A stretch of 64,000 bases of DNA from Poecilobothrus nobilitatus (GCA_947095535.1 OX352774.1:177690200-177754199), one strand, 5' to 3'; positions 24,299-36,939 are shown, counted from the first letter of the stretch. The notes: a model not told the origin generated them from the letters alone. Made by a program: numbers and translations.

Positions 24299-24571
24299 TT
24301 TTAACTGAAAACATTTTTACTTTAAATGAAGGCATTTTTATTTTAATTGAAGGCATTTGTAATATAAGTTAAAGTAAAAAAATATACATATATATGTATA
24401 CAACAATATTACATCCAATATATGGTATATGTATTACGTAAATTAAATAAGGATATATATATTAAATAATTATTTAACATAAATGACTAAAGTTAAGACT
24501 TTTCTTTTAAAATAAAAATGTCTTCTCTGAAAGTAAAAAATGTTCACTTAAAGTAAAAATGATCGCTTTTT
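24299..24571. repeat. Second mirrored GAAGAC/GAAGGC-module array
   Basis: Forward units TTTACTTTAAATGAAGGCA and TTTATTTTAATTGAAGGCA (24318-24360) face reverse units such as AAAATGTCTTCTCTGAAAGT and TTCACTTAAAGTAAAAATG (24515-24570). A roughly 100-bp AT spacer separates the two halves. Same module as 1053-1275. Confidence 0.55.
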
Positions 24572-24905
24572 TTTAACGTTATACTTTTTTGGGGGGTTCA
24601 GTATTTTCCTTTCAATTTATGTTTGTATTAAAATATAAATTGATATACACTTAAAAATTCATAAAACAATTTAAAGCATTTGTACATTTTATTTCTATGG
24701 AAATTAAACCAATTTTGGTTTGAAACTACTCTAAAATGGAACTAACCAACTAAACTAAAACTAAAATACCTTCCAAAATTAAATATGTATGTATTTATTA
24801 AAAAAAAAATATAACAAAAAATCATTAATAATGCAAATAATTATAGTAAATCCCAGTACAAAAATAACAAAAAAAAAGAGCAACTATTTGTCTATCAAAA
24901 TACAT
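24572..24905. other. AT-rich spacer, nothing recognised
   Basis: Short AT-rich gap between the module array and the Helentron-like copy. Confidence 0.5.
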
Positions 24906-25707
24906 AGCACATTTCTAAAAGGCACATTTCTAAAAATTTAAAAAAATGTGCCTATTAGTTTCACTCTGTCCGTTTGTCCGTCTGTCCGTTTATAAAGCTT
25001 CTACGCCGTTAAAAATAGAGAAAAAAATGTTAACCATGAGTAAGTCTCATAAAAAAATTAATGTTGTAGAACAACTTTTTCATGTAGCCCCATCCATTAT
25101 TCAGCTGCAGCCCCTCCAACTGAAAATGCAATTCGACAGGAATTTTTTTTACCTTTGTAAATACCAATATCAAAATCATCGAATTTTTTTAAATTTAGTA
25201 TATTTAAATTTACCGTTATGTGAATCCCAAATTTTGCATGAATTTTCTACGTTTATAACTCCGGCATGCTTTTAGATAGAGACTTGAAATTTTGAGACAA
25301 GTAAGAACTTTTACAATTAATATAAGTTATCTTAATTATTAATTTTTTTGTACCACCCCCTACTTAAGAGCTATTAGCGCTCAAAAGTTGAAAATTTACT
25401 TTTTTCAGGCACCTGTAAGTTACAATTACAGGCTGTGAAGCATCTGTACAAATTTTTCTTCGGCAAGACTTAAAAATTAATTTTCAGTATATATATTTTT
25501 ACATTCATTAGTACACGATTTTTCTTAGTTATATAGGGTTCCGGACTTACAGCCTTTTAAAATTGCAAAAAAAAAATCCTATTTTCACATATTTTGTTAT
25601 TTTATGAATTATTAAAATTTTGGTTCAAGCCACAATTCTAAACAGTTTGTATTATTTTTTAGAAATGTGCGCTTTTTAAAACCGTTGGTGTACATTCTGT
25701 CTTGTTT
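24906..25707 (-). mobile_element. Helentron-like non-autonomous element, near-complete, inverted
   Basis: Minus-strand homologue of 13942-14738, with the same order of landmarks. The 5' end lies at about 25680-25707 (plus strand ACCGTTGGTGTACATTCTG then TCTTG). The body has AGGGTTCCGGACTTACAG, TTCTTCGGCAAGACTT and TTTACCGTTATGTGAATCC. (GTCC)n is at 24969-24990 and a hairpin GGCACATTT/AAATGTGCC at 24921-24952. AGCACATTTCTAAAA precedes the hairpin as an extra copy of its arm. The open frame 24946-25275 runs along the non-coding face of this repeat and is rejected as a gene. Confidence 0.7.
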
Positions 25708-28256
25708 TTTTTTTGAATTTAGAAAACCTTTCTTCAATTTTTATAAAAGGAGTGTGAGAAAACTAATAAATAGAATTACAATAAAATATTCATGAAAATT
25801 TCAATCCAAAAATAGAAAAAGTAAATAATCAAATACATAAAAACAAAAAGAAAAACATGAAATAAATGCTTTATTTCGAAAATTAAAACCCTAAAATATT
25901 TATGACGTATTCACGAATTTGGTAAAAAGAAAAAAATTTTAGAACAATTTTTAGAATATCCTCGAATTGCGAATTTATCAAAATATGCGACAAAATTTTT
26001 TTTGTTTTTCTTTTTTTTTTTTTTGTGTCCATATATATGAACAATATGAACAAAACATATTTTAATATTCTGCAGTGATAAAATATTAAAATTATTTATC
26101 TGAAAACAAAAATAGGTGAAGGTTTTTAAATTACATATATGTCAATTTAGCACCATCAATACTGTTTGAACTATGTACTTTGACATAATAGTTATTGCTT
26201 CACATGCATTGGGTATTAAAAATCTAACCGTATCTGTTATTTGTAAACCAGAAAGTGATGGATCTAAGATTCTAAAAAGAAAATAGTTTTGATATAAAAA
26301 AAAAAAATGGCATTCTCATTCATATTAATTGTGTTGTAAATTTTCTATCGAAATCGGAAGCAAACGTATTTGACCGTTTAGTTTTCGTTATACGTATAAC
26401 AAAATATGGATGTTCTTTTAAAAAGAAACGACAAAAATAAAAACATTAAAACAATAATCAATATTTTTTTATATATATGTGTGTGTGAGTATATAAATAA
26501 ATTTTGTAAAAGTTAATAATGCTAACTCTTAAATTAATTTATTTATAGTGTAATGATTGTAAGAATTGTATTCATGTTCCTTATTTTTTTATTATTGTAC
26601 TAGTAGTATTGCAACTAAATAACTTCTGTTATTTTTTGAGTTGCCAGATTTCAAAAAAAAAAAAAAGAAAGAAGTATGTAAGTTGAAGAATAAAACAGAT
26701 TTTTTTCGATGAAAATATAAAAAATGGCTAGAAGAAAACTACAGATCCCATGGCCATAACCTATTAAATATGTTAAAAAAGTGGTTTGGACACTTGTTTA
26801 ACTTTTGGCCCCCTATTATACTTTAAATGTATATCATTTAATTAAAACTATAATATGGTTGAATGACGGACAAAGTTATTAGCATAAGTCATAGTATTAT
26901 TGAAAGAATGGTTAAAGACTAAAAATTAATATTCTAATAAAAAACTTTTAGAAGACTATAAAAATTACATGAGAATGGAAGTTCAAAACTTTTTACAAAA
27001 AGTTAAACCATTCATCCAAAAATAATATACTTTTATATGTGATGCGATTGAACCAGAAATTAGAAATTAAACTTTTAAACACGTTTGATTAAATTATCTA
27101 CATCGGTGTCTATAAACTAGCTATTACATTATACATTCGGAATTATTATAACGTTTTTAACAACTTTTATAACTTTTATTATTAAAAATAAGATTAATTA
27201 GCTGATTTTTTTTATATGTAAGTTTATAAACTTCTCGATACAAATTTAAACTATAGTTTATAAACATATCAAAAAAATCAAAAAATGTTGATATTATTCA
27301 GCAGTTTAAGAAACGATTTCGAAATTACCCTATACACTATTAAACTTAGCTATTTTAGAAACCAATTTAATAACTTATGGGTCCTATTTGATTTAACACT
27401 GGATAATACTCAGGATCATAATAGTATATATATATGAAAAAAAGTCAAAGCAAATAGTATAACTATAAAAAAAAAGAATACGAGATTAATTTTTCAGTTA
27501 ATTTTTCTAAAAGGATCAAAAGGATTTAATATTAAGTGAATTTTGTTACAGTATATTTTATTTTTACAAGTTACTTTATTCTTAGTTGATTATTTCTTAT
27601 GTAAAATTAACTTCTCAGGTGTGGTTTTTTTTTTATTTTGCTGATACAAGTTTATTTTTCTTCTTTATAACATAACTTGATTGAATTTATCCTTTGAATT
27701 GAAAATAAAAAGAATCAACACAATTTAGTCTTAACAATAATTTATACTACATTTTTTGTTTCTCATTACAAATTTTGAACAGTATAGTACATGCATATGT
27801 CACAGGTAACCCAAAATAATTTTTTTTTTGTTTTTCCTTTAACCCTAAAAAAAAACTTTTCTTGCTTTCTGTTGTAAACTACTATACTCTATTAAATCAT
27901 TATCCTTGAGTTTTCTTTTATAATTGAAATTGAAATTTGACTCGCAATAGTTAAAAAAAAATAGGAAAAAACAAAAAGTTTTTTTTTATTCTAGGTCATT
28001 ACCAAGCACAAAATTATAATTTTTTATTTTCTAATTTTTTTTTTTTGGTAAGAATAATTTTCCCCATAACCAAATTTATATGTATATATGTATACGTAAA
28101 TGAAAATGTATATAATATGTATTGAAGGAAGTATATATGTACATAACTCTATGCAATTTTATGTAATTATGTTAATACACTAAGCATTTATTAAAATATC
28201 GTTTTACTGTAAATAATATGATTGTAATATACTTTTACCGTTATAATGGTTGAATA
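25708..28256. other. AT-rich spacer, no gene seen
   Basis: A 38-codon frame at about 26174-26290 has a less biased composition than usual but no motif and in-frame stops on both sides. Otherwise simple sequence. Confidence 0.5.
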
Positions 28257-28281
28257 TTTGCGCAAAATTTGCGCAAAATTT
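28257..28281. repeat. Tandem palindrome TTTGCGCAAAA x2
   Basis: The self-complementary 10-mer TTTGCGCAAA occurs twice back to back, sharing A/T. Such GC-centred palindromes are rare in this window. Confidence 0.6.
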
Positions 28282-28390
28282 GTTTTATATTTTTTTTTTT
28301 ACTAAAGTTGTCTTTTACATTATCAAATTGTAAGCAAACATTATTAAATTTGATGTGGAGTCGTCCGATGTTTTTGAATGAAAATTTTTA

Positions 28391-28448
28391 AATACTCGCT
28401 CTGATATTCGAACATGTGAAATACTCGCAAATAATTCGAGCATATGAA
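28391..28448 (+). repeat. Two tandem 29-bp units
   Basis: AATACTCGC...TATTCGAACATGTGA (28391-28419) is followed directly by AATACTCGC...ATTCGAGCATATGAA (28420-28448). A related near-palindrome, CATGTTCGTTCGAACATG, lies at about 28485-28502. Confidence 0.5.
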
Positions 28449-28503
28449 CAAAGAGATTGGAAAATAACTAAAATCTAGATATAACATGTTCGTTCGAACA
28501 TGA

Positions 28504-31156
28504 TCCTTTCTCTATTCATTTTTATTTCATTTCAATTTTTTGTGCAGACACATAAGGACATTTCTGAAATTTATCATTATTTTCATATATAGTTGAAGGA
28601 TATACAGAAACAGGAAAAAAAAAAAATAAATAAAAGAAACAAAATCCTGATGGCACCAGTAAACTTTTTAACTTTTTCTTTTTTTAGTTAATTTTTTCTT
28701 TATTTTGATGATTATGAAAAGTTTTTGGTTTTTAGTTGCTTCCTTCGATTTTTCATTGTCTACTCTTTTATATCCTTGCTAATGCGTTATTTAATTTTTC
28801 CTGTTACTTGTATGTATACTCTTATTTTATTTGGAAAAGTTGCTCTTTTTTTTTTTTTTAAGCTGTCTCGAGTTACCAGACTAAATTTTTTAAAGTATAT
28901 ATAATTAATTGCCATTAAAATATTAGAATAAAAGAAGTAAATGTGCATGTAATATAGATTTTTAGTGCATGATTTCCAAACTGATGACCAGACATCATAG
29001 TATATTTTAGTTAATAGAAAAGAAATGTAATATTATGTAATTATTTTCAATGGTTGGAAAACATGTAATATAAGTCTGGTTTTTAAATATTTAATATAGT
29101 GATTTTATTAATTATCTTTATTTGTTCAATATTTAAGTTTAAAAGTGGTAATTTTACTTAGTACCGCAACTTCAAATCTTATATATATAATGGTTAACTA
29201 ATAATTAATATTGTAATTTTGTATATTATTCAGTTTAAATATTTATATAAATATGTATGGTCATAAATGTCTAAAATCTTTTTGCCTTTATTTTGAAATA
29301 TTAAAACCCCCATACGAATGATTATGTATCAAATTAAGGACATAAGGATAATATTATTTAGCTGAACCAATAATTACATAATGTTTTCGTTTCTTTTACA
29401 CGAAAAGAGTAGTTCAAAATTGTTGGGAGTAATTGGTAAATGGAACGCTAATTTAACATAACCGTATTTATTCCTATCTACTCTTTCCCAAAGACTGATG
29501 TAGTTGGAAGTAGAAAAGAGTAAAGTTTACTTCTGTAAACGGAACCCAAACAATAACAATTTAAGGATTTTGAACTCTTTTTAAAATTATAATAATATAA
29601 TGATTTTTCGTGAAAATCATTAATTTATATAAAACATATTTAGTTGAAATTATTGCGAAATTATGCAAAATTATTTGCAAAATTAGAATTTCGTTAATTC
29701 TATTAAATATAACTGAATAATATAAGCTTAATCTACGAGAACGGAATTATATACATTTCCTAGGACAGGTATTATAAAATTCTTTTTCAGATTTCAAATT
29801 AAATTAAAAGACTATTCTATTACAAGAGCATTCGCTTAAAAACTGCTTTGAAGGAAAATAAAATTCAAAAGGATAGATTACGTGAACAACCCAATGCAAA
29901 ATATAAATTGCAAAGTAACAAAATTACAGATGACAGAAATATTTATTGGTATCTTTTAAAAACGTCAAATTAAATAAGAACAAACTTAACAAAAATATAC
30001 AAGAGAAAATATTTAAAATATGCAATATAGAATTGCGGTTTAGGATATGGTTAGTCTATGATAAAATACTGTTGCATTTTTCTTATATATGCAACAACAA
30101 CTATTTCTGTTAAAAATTTCACCGTGCCGATGCTTCGATACTATAATGAAAGATCAGTTTTCACTTTCACGTGAAGACCCTTTATATAGACCTTCTACTT
30201 AATTTTAAAGCTTCTATTGCTTTAGATATCTTTTTAAATGTTACGGCTTACCATTTATGATATTTAAGTCTAGAATGAAACGGCTTTAGTTTAAAAATTT
30301 TAAAAGTTTTAAATTACTTTCTTCAGTTAATTTTTCGATAAATGTTATTTAAAACCATTTGCTTATAACGTTTCACCAAGTTTTCTTCTTAATTTATTCC
30401 TTGTATTCCTAAACCGAATGGTGCTCATACATAATCACAATCACAAATCCTAATCCAAAAAATTAATTTCTATTAAAAATATTTTAAATAGAAATTGATT
30501 TTAATTACTTATAGAGTTCAACGCAACCTAGAAAAAATTAATGGTGCTGCCCTTTGGCGTCATTTAAGAATTCAACTCAATATTGCAAAAAAAAACAAAT
30601 AAAAAAAAGGATTATATAACACTTTGCTTTTTAATTACTTTTCATATTTTTTTACTAAACAAAATGTTATGTAAAACAAAAATAAACAACGTTCTAAAAG
30701 ATTAATTCTTTGTACATACATACATACTTACCCGTGAATTATACTATAATTTTCATTATCTCAATTTTTTTTTTTTGTTTTCCTAATTTAAATTTAAAAT
30801 TTGGTTTCATTTTTTTTTTAATTGAATGAAAAATTCTTAACAATTGACAATAAAAAAAAGAAGATAGCAATAGAATATTTTTTAAGTGAACCGTGAAATT
30901 TCAGATTTTTACAAAAATTATTAGATGACATTATGAATGTCAAATAAATATATTTTTTTGTTTAATTGACTTAAAAAAACTTTTTTTTTTGAATACAAAT
31001 ATAGACAGTCTATTTTAAATTAAAATTAAAAAAAAAAAAAATTATGACACTTTAAGAATATTTTTGTTATTAATAATCGTCATGATCAATACAATTTTTT
31101 TTTTGTTTTTAAATTCATGATATTTTAATTATAATATCAAAATTATATTTTATTGA
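28504..31156. other. AT-rich spacer, no gene seen
   Basis: No repeat family or coding signal recognised. Repeated AAAAGAGTA/TACTCTTT short words occur at 29403-29525. Confidence 0.5.
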
Positions 31157-31188
31157 ATGTATGTATGTATGTATGTATGTGTATGTAT
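31157..31188. repeat. (TATG)n microsatellite
   Basis: Seven to eight near-perfect TATG units with one interruption. Confidence 0.8.
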
Positions 31189-34180
31189 TATATATATAAA
31201 TAATTAGAAGCTTGATTAGCAATTAAATGCAAAATTATTTTAAATTTTTTATTAACTTTTTTAATTAAAAAGATTTGTTATCAACTTGTAAATCGATTCT
31301 TTGATCAACTTTTAAATTTATTCTTTAATCAATTTTTAAAATTTCAAAATATCTGATCGCAATAGCATCTCAGTTGAGTAAGTTATCGAGTGATTATAAA
31401 CTGCACTTAGGGCATACCGAAATAAATAATACGACTAGATATATAAGCTTATTAGTATAATAGTAGATAGCGCACATATTTAACAATCAAAAAATCGATA
31501 AAATATATCGACTATTGTAAGAATTAATAATACTGATACATACATACTTTTTTTTGTGAAGCTATGTGAGAATCGTCTAAAGACATTATAAAGATGTGAG
31601 AATTTTAATGCAATAAACACCACTCCCTTTTATAACAAAACAATAGATTATACCTATGTACATTAGTACTAACGTCCTGCTTGGTCAAGGAAAGTAATGT
31701 ATTATAGGAAATGGAAATTGTTGTGAAATTGATAGAAATATTGTTAACAAAGTTGTCATCATCTTGAAAATTTTTATTCATTTTGAATCTTTGAACGTTG
31801 TATTTGCAATCCTCACCAATTATAAGAAATACATGAAGTGGGAGATGGTTTTACATTCGCGTTCCATATGTTCGGTATCACAAACGAATTTATATTAACC
31901 AAATCTGCCTTTGAAAAGTTTTTCCCTATATTTTTCTAGAAACGAAGTCAGTCGAATAGCTGTAAAGTTTGGTAAGATTTTAAGTTATAACTTTTTTTTA
32001 AACAAACAAACCTAAAACAAACTTTTAGTTAGTTAGTAATTTTATATATGTACATACATACATACCTATTACTTATTGACTTGTAACTAAATATACACCA
32101 CATTTATCTTTATAAAATATTTACATGTATTTATGTATGTATATACATATACATACAATTTAAGTATATGCATGCATTATGTACAAAATATTAATATATT
32201 TATTATTTACTTCATCTTTCAAAATAAAAAAAAAACTAAAAAAATAATTAGTAACCTTGAATTTGCTTTCAAAAAAAAAATTCCAATACAAAATGTGTCT
32301 CTTGATATTTTAATATTTTGCCTTCCGTGAAAAGCTCAAAATTTACTCAAAAATTTACTACGGTGCACAAGTATTATAAAGAAGAAAAAAAAATTTCTAA
32401 AATTTGCAAAATTAGTATTTCATCACAAAATAAAAAAAAATACACATGAACTGCCACACTTTGAATTATGTGACATTAGAGACTTTATCATAGACAGTTT
32501 TGTGCCTATTTTATACATATACATACATTTATTATATAATATACATATATTGTACATATATATAGATATTTATACATATGTATGTATATAAATATATTTA
32601 CTTATAATCAGGCCCAAATGTTACTAGATTATGCTAATCCAACAACATCATATCAAAGAAGTAGCAAAAAAACAAAGTCAATACAACACAGTAAAATTTC
32701 AATATATAAAACTGAAAGAAAAAAAATTATCGTATTTTTGGTTTATTTACCATCGTTAAGAAACAATTTTTTTCTAAATTCAAACGTCAAATGCATTTAA
32801 TTAGATTTCTGATTTAACTAATCTTGAATTAATAAAATGCAAAGGCTTAGAAATAAGAAAAATATTTGTAAAATAGTTAAAATTAAACTGAAATTTAATG
32901 CAAGTAAGTACTAACATTTTTAAAAAAAAAATCACTCTATATTCATAACCTACTACCTATAAAGGGGCTTGACTTATAAAACCATCCATTGAAAAATATA
33001 GATAAATTTCATTAATAAAAATCTAGGTTAAAGTGTCGTGCAATATGCGTCGGCGGTGCGATATTGCGAAATGATTTTGTGCTCATGCGCAACTCCTAAT
33101 ATCTGACATCCATATCTGTCACGTTTGAAATTGAAAAAAAAAACTCATAACAAAAACATATTAGGCTATAATAATATCTAATATTTTTAAAAAATTTTTA
33201 AATTATTCAAGTTATTTGGACAATACATAAATAAAAATAATCTTAAATTACGAACCGCGGTTTTTTTCTTCAAATTTAGTAATTAAAACTTTGAATTATT
33301 TTGATTAATTTAGTTGTGTCATTTAAATATCATATAAAAATCATCCCATATTCTCAAGTTTTACTGTAACTAACAATTAACAAAGTAAAAATCGATTTAA
33401 CAATAACAAACACCAAAAATGAAATGTTTGATTCTCATGAAAATTATTTATTTTAATTTTTCTATTTCTCATTTTTTTTTTTTTTTTTGGTGTTTTTGTT
33501 TTAATTTATTTGTATCATGGTGTTCATGTATTATGAAAATTTTTGTTTCTTTTTTTGTTACAATTATTAAAATATAAAATGAAAAAAACTTAAATTTCAA
33601 ATTTGATGACTAAGAATTTTACAAAAAAAAAAAAAAAAAGGAAAAAGCAGAAACTTAAACACAACAAACAATATTAAAAACTAAACAACAACATAATAAA
33701 AAGAAAGGACAAAGAATATAATAATTCAAGTTTTTTAAAAGTTGAGGTTATGGTTTCAATTTATTCTTTTCTATGTTATTTCATTTTTCATTACTTTTAA
33801 AATAATTTTTTGTTATTTTACTTTTTTGAGTCAATTAAAATATGAAATTATTATTTGAAAGCCAAACTATTGCATTTTAGAACATAAAACAAAAAAAAAA
33901 AATCTTCAATACACTTCCAGGTAGGTAACCTAAAATTTAACACTCAACTCAAACTAAGTTTCTAACTGTACAATCAAAATTTATCAATTAACTGATTTTA
34001 TCCATTTTATATTTTCCATTATCTTTCTTTCGTAGGATCTTCTTCTATAACAATAACTTTTATTGCCATGTCAAGATATTCATCTTAATTTGTCGGTTCA
34101 TTTCTAAAACTAAAAATTTAACTCGATTTTATTAACCCCCTTTTTAACATATTTTAAAAAAAAAAAATAATTTTAAATAT
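31189..34180. other. AT-rich spacer with a small CpG-rich hairpin
   Basis: GCAATAT at 33040-33046 and ATATTGC near 33061-33067 enclose a GC-rich loop (GCGTCGGCGGTGCG). Open frames at 32133-32330 and 32582-32800 have no motif and lie in CATA-rich DNA. Confidence 0.5.
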
Positions 34181-34998
34181 TCACCTATTAGTTTCACTAT
34201 GTCCGTCTGCGTGTCCGGGTATTTACAATACTTCTACACAGTTTGAAATATGCTAAACTAAATTTTTTGCAAAATGACTTAGCACTCTGCCATCTTCTAA
34301 ATGGCTTAAGTTAAAAACTTGAATTTTTAAGAAATGTTAGTTCTTTGGAAATAAGTATTAGTCATTTTTGTGTCACTCCCTATTTAGGAGCTGTAAGAGG
34401 TCATAAACTGAAAATTTTCTATTTTTAAATACCTGTAACTTTAAACACGTGTCCACATTTTTTTTGAAGTTATACATAAATTAAAGCTCCAACATTATAT
34501 TTTTATTTCTGTTAACAACTGTTCTTAATAATAAAGGGTTACTTTAAAATTGATGAAAGTGTGACTTGATTCTTCCCATTTTTTTCTAACAAATATTTCT
34601 AACGATTTTTTTCAATTAGTCTTTTACCCAAAATTTATTATGAATAATCTTTTAATTTTGGAAATGTGCTCTTTTGAAAACCTTTCATTACTTATTTAAT
34701 TGTTAAAGAGTTATTAGAGATGAAAAATTTAAATTTTTTCCTATTTTTATACACCTGTAACTTAGGCAGTTGTACAATTTTTTTTTAAAATAAAACACAA
34801 AAATTAAACCTTCAATATTACAATTTTTTATGTGTTAATGGTTTTATCTTAATTATATATAGGGCTTCCTTAAACTTAAAGAAAATGTCTCCTTATTTTT
34901 CACAATTATCAAATTTTGTCACTACTATTATAAATTTTTTTGTATTCCGTTTTGAAAAATTCGAACCTTTAAAAACTGTTGGTTTTTATTTTGCCTTG
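34181..34998 (-). mobile_element. Helentron-like element, degraded copy
   Basis: The plus strand shows CACCTATTAGTTTCACTATG, GTCCGTCTGCGTGTCCG, TATTTAGGAGCTGTAAGAG and, at the far end, AACTGTTGGTTTTTATTTTG then CCTTG. These parallel 24906-25707. The terminal hairpin is lost. Parts of the body appear twice (AATTAAAGCTCC at 34480, AATTAAACCTTC at 34801), which suggests an internal duplication or two overlapping copies. Confidence 0.55.
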
Positions 34999-35030
34999 TT
35001 TTTTTTGTGATCTGTTTAAAGTTGTTAATA

Positions 35031-35227
35031 TAGAGGCTACGGTGGCCTAGTGGATAAGAGCGTATAAAATACGTTGTAATCACCGAGGGAGTGTGGGTTC
35101 GATTTCCACACACTTCGTAAGAATTATTCCCCTTTACGACATTTACAGCCACGCCTGAACAGGAAAAGCTGTATAATTTCCTGTCCACATTTACGTGGCA
35201 GAGAAATGCATTAAAAAAAAAAAAAAA
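35031..35227 (+). mobile_element. tRNA-derived SINE (SINE-1 family), with target duplication
   Basis: A box GTGGCCTAGTGGATAAGAGC, B box GGGTTCGATTTCC, then a conserved non-tRNA body (TTACGACATTTACAGCCACG, CTGAACAGGAAAAG, TTACGTGGCAGAGAAATGC) and a 15-base poly-A tail. GTTGTTAATA flanks both sides (35021-35030 and 35228-35237), the hallmark of LINE-mediated retroposition. Relatives lie at 38286-38461 (minus) and 41303-41463 (plus). It sits immediately outside the 5' end of a Helentron-like copy. The minus-strand open frame 34928-35365 runs through it and is rejected as a gene. Confidence 0.88.
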
Positions 35228-35280
35228 GTTGTTAATACTAAAAACAACCTTCGCCAATAAAAAACAAAAGCTAAAATTAA

Positions 35281-35301
35281 GATAAGATAAGATAAGATAA
35301 T
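35281..35301. repeat. (GATAA)4 microsatellite
   Basis: Four perfect GATAA units. Confidence 0.85.
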
Positions 35302-36199
35302 GTATTCTGTCCCTTAAAACTTTTTCAGTATCAATTGAAATTTTATTGAATGGGCGTGAAAACAATGAACTACAACTATATTCTATGGTAAAAATAGTCT
35401 TATATACCTATGCAAGTAATTCCTAAAGTAAATTAAAATTTATGTGCCAGAACAAATAAAAATAATATTACTATAAATTTAAAAAAAAAAATAAATAAAT
35501 TCATTTTACTTTAAAAAAAATGATCACGAGACAATTTTTCATTTAATTTTTTTTAAATAACAATGAACCCAATGTTTAAATTCAAAATTTACTATATATT
35601 TTTTAACGTACAAAACAAGTTTTAACCGGTAAGTAAGAACCTGTTTTACCGTAAAATTGTTCCTTTTTTTTTCTTTCTAGTTTTTGGAAAATTAATTATA
35701 TATGGATGTATTTTATATCAAATTGTAGGTTTAAAATAACTATAATTTAAATTAAAAGCTACTAATTTAGATAAATACAAGGTGGTCTTAAATATTTTTA
35801 TTAAAGTGTTTTTAAGTTTGTAATATTGAAAATCTATAGAGATATGAAAAATTCCCAACCAAAACATAAATTTTATTAAGTTGATACTATCCAAATACTA
35901 AAGGTAACTTTTAAAGTCTGAACAAAGTTCTAGGGACTCTAATTGAAACAAATTCGGTTTTAGGTAGTTAGTTTGAAGGGAGTCTAAACGAGTATCTAAG
36001 CAGTCTAAACTTTCCAATATGGAATTAGCAGTATAAAAAAACACTAAGTGAATAAAAGAAATTATATAAAATATACAAAAACAAAATTTTAGTGCCAAAT
36101 TTATTTGGTTATCAATGTTTAATTTTATTTTTCTCCAATTGAATCTAATTTTTTTTTTTTTTAAATAAAGTTTTACCCACATTTTAATTAACACTAAAA
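35302..36199. other. AT-rich spacer, no gene seen
   Basis: The open frame at 35898-36194 (minus) has no motif and ends in poly-Lys. Rejected. Confidence 0.5.
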
Positions 36200-36312
36200 T
36201 ATTTACTGAAATGACTCACACTCAATTCCAAAGACGTACCTCGTCTCAAAATTTGAAGCTTTTAAATTAAACCGTTTGTTAGATAAAAAGTCTCCAAATT
36301 TTTGCAAAAATT
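36200..36312 (+). mobile_element. Helentron-like repeat fragment
   Basis: CTGAAATGACTCACACT, CGTCTCAAAATTTGAAGCTT and TAAACCGTTTGTTAGAT match 10650-10740 of the copy at 10.5 kb. Confidence 0.5.
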
Positions 36313-36390
36313 AAACACTTAAATAAAAGTAAAAATTTTAATTAAATCGAATAGAAAATTTTTTTTAAATTGAACAGAAAAACAGTAAAC

Positions 36391-36939
36391 CAGTGGTTTT
36401 ACTGTGCCCCATTATTTTGAATAAAAAATCTTAGCGACCCTCTTATGTGATAAAATAATAAAGGCATACTTAAAAAGTAAAAAATGTATTTCACAAAATA
36501 AAGATTTATAAAATATAATACACATTTGTGTTTAATACGAAGGATGAACTTATTTTTCGACATAAAGCTTATCAAAATGTGGTGTTATCGACGAAATTGC
36601 TACCCGAAGTTCCTTTTCCAAAACTAAACGGGCTCGATATTTTGATATCATAGCAGCTAAGGTAGAAAATCCAGTCTTACACAAATAGGATGTTACAAAT
36701 AGCAATAGGACTTGATTGTCAAAATATTATACTCTTCCTTGCACTTCAACCAAAATTGAACTAGTGTTTCAGTTTCAAATTTTTGTTTCAATGATATATC
36801 ATAAGACAATTCTATCAATTGTTCTTTTTCAAAAATTGCCAAAAGTATCATGTTTAAATGTTTATGCCTCCCTCTGAACTATAACTGAACTATCTCCCCC
36901 CCCCCCGGAAAGGTGCTTTACACACTTTGGAAAACGTTG
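36391..36939 (-). mobile_element. Decayed hAT transposon, internally deleted
   Basis: The left edge CAGTGGTTTTACTGTGCCCC, followed by ATTATTTTGAATAAAAAATC and AGCGACCCTC, closely resembles termini of many animal hAT elements (CAGTGGTTCTC..GCGCCCC..). The right edge ACTTTGGAAAACGTTG is a weak inverted counterpart. Between them lies a fragment of hAT transposase on the minus strand (see 36550-36830). A possible degenerate 8-bp duplication (CAGTAAAC against GCATAAAC) is not convincing. At about 550 bp it is far shorter than an autonomous hAT (about 2.5-5 kb). Confidence 0.6.
36550..36830 (-). pseudogene. hAT transposase C-terminal fragment (ZBED5/FAM200-like), frameshifted
   Basis: On the minus strand one frame reads EKEQLIELSYDIS and then a FWLKCKEEYNIL block before a stop. 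A second frame resumes with LLFVTSYLCKTGFSTLAAM and RARLVLEKELRVAIS, and ends at a natural stop (36550-36552) after DKLYVEK. The order of EQLIEL, FW..x..KEY, TSYLC..GFS.L and L..LRVA is that of the C-terminal dimerisation region of hAT transposases related to ZBED5, FAM200 and SCAND3. One frameshift near 36715-36725 separates the blocks. The BED zinc finger and catalytic DDE core are missing, so no active enzyme is possible. Confidence 0.75.

Noticed and set aside
24946..25275. 109-codon forward open frame with a methionine start
   Set aside because: It lies wholly within the inverted Helentron-like repeat, reading its (GTCC)n tract as CPFVRLSVY. The homologous stretches of other copies are not open.
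26174..26290. Frame reading IASHALGIKNLTVSVICKP
   Set aside because: Looks protein-like but is only about 38 codons, with stops on both sides and no family recognised.
30395..30470. Possible further family B copy
   Set aside because: Only short, low-complexity similarity to the tail of the 3.3-kb copy.
34928..35365. 145-codon minus-strand open frame, the longest in the window
   Set aside because: It spans a SINE and a Helentron-like terminus, including their tRNA-like and poly-A parts, so it cannot be one conserved protein.
35898..36194. 98-codon minus-strand open frame
   Set aside because: No recognisable domain, begins near a poly-Lys run, and no supporting homology elsewhere in the window.
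36891..36906. Functional meaning of a C-run of about 11
   Set aside because: Homopolymer at the degraded right side of the hAT remnant; likely replication slippage or assembly noise.
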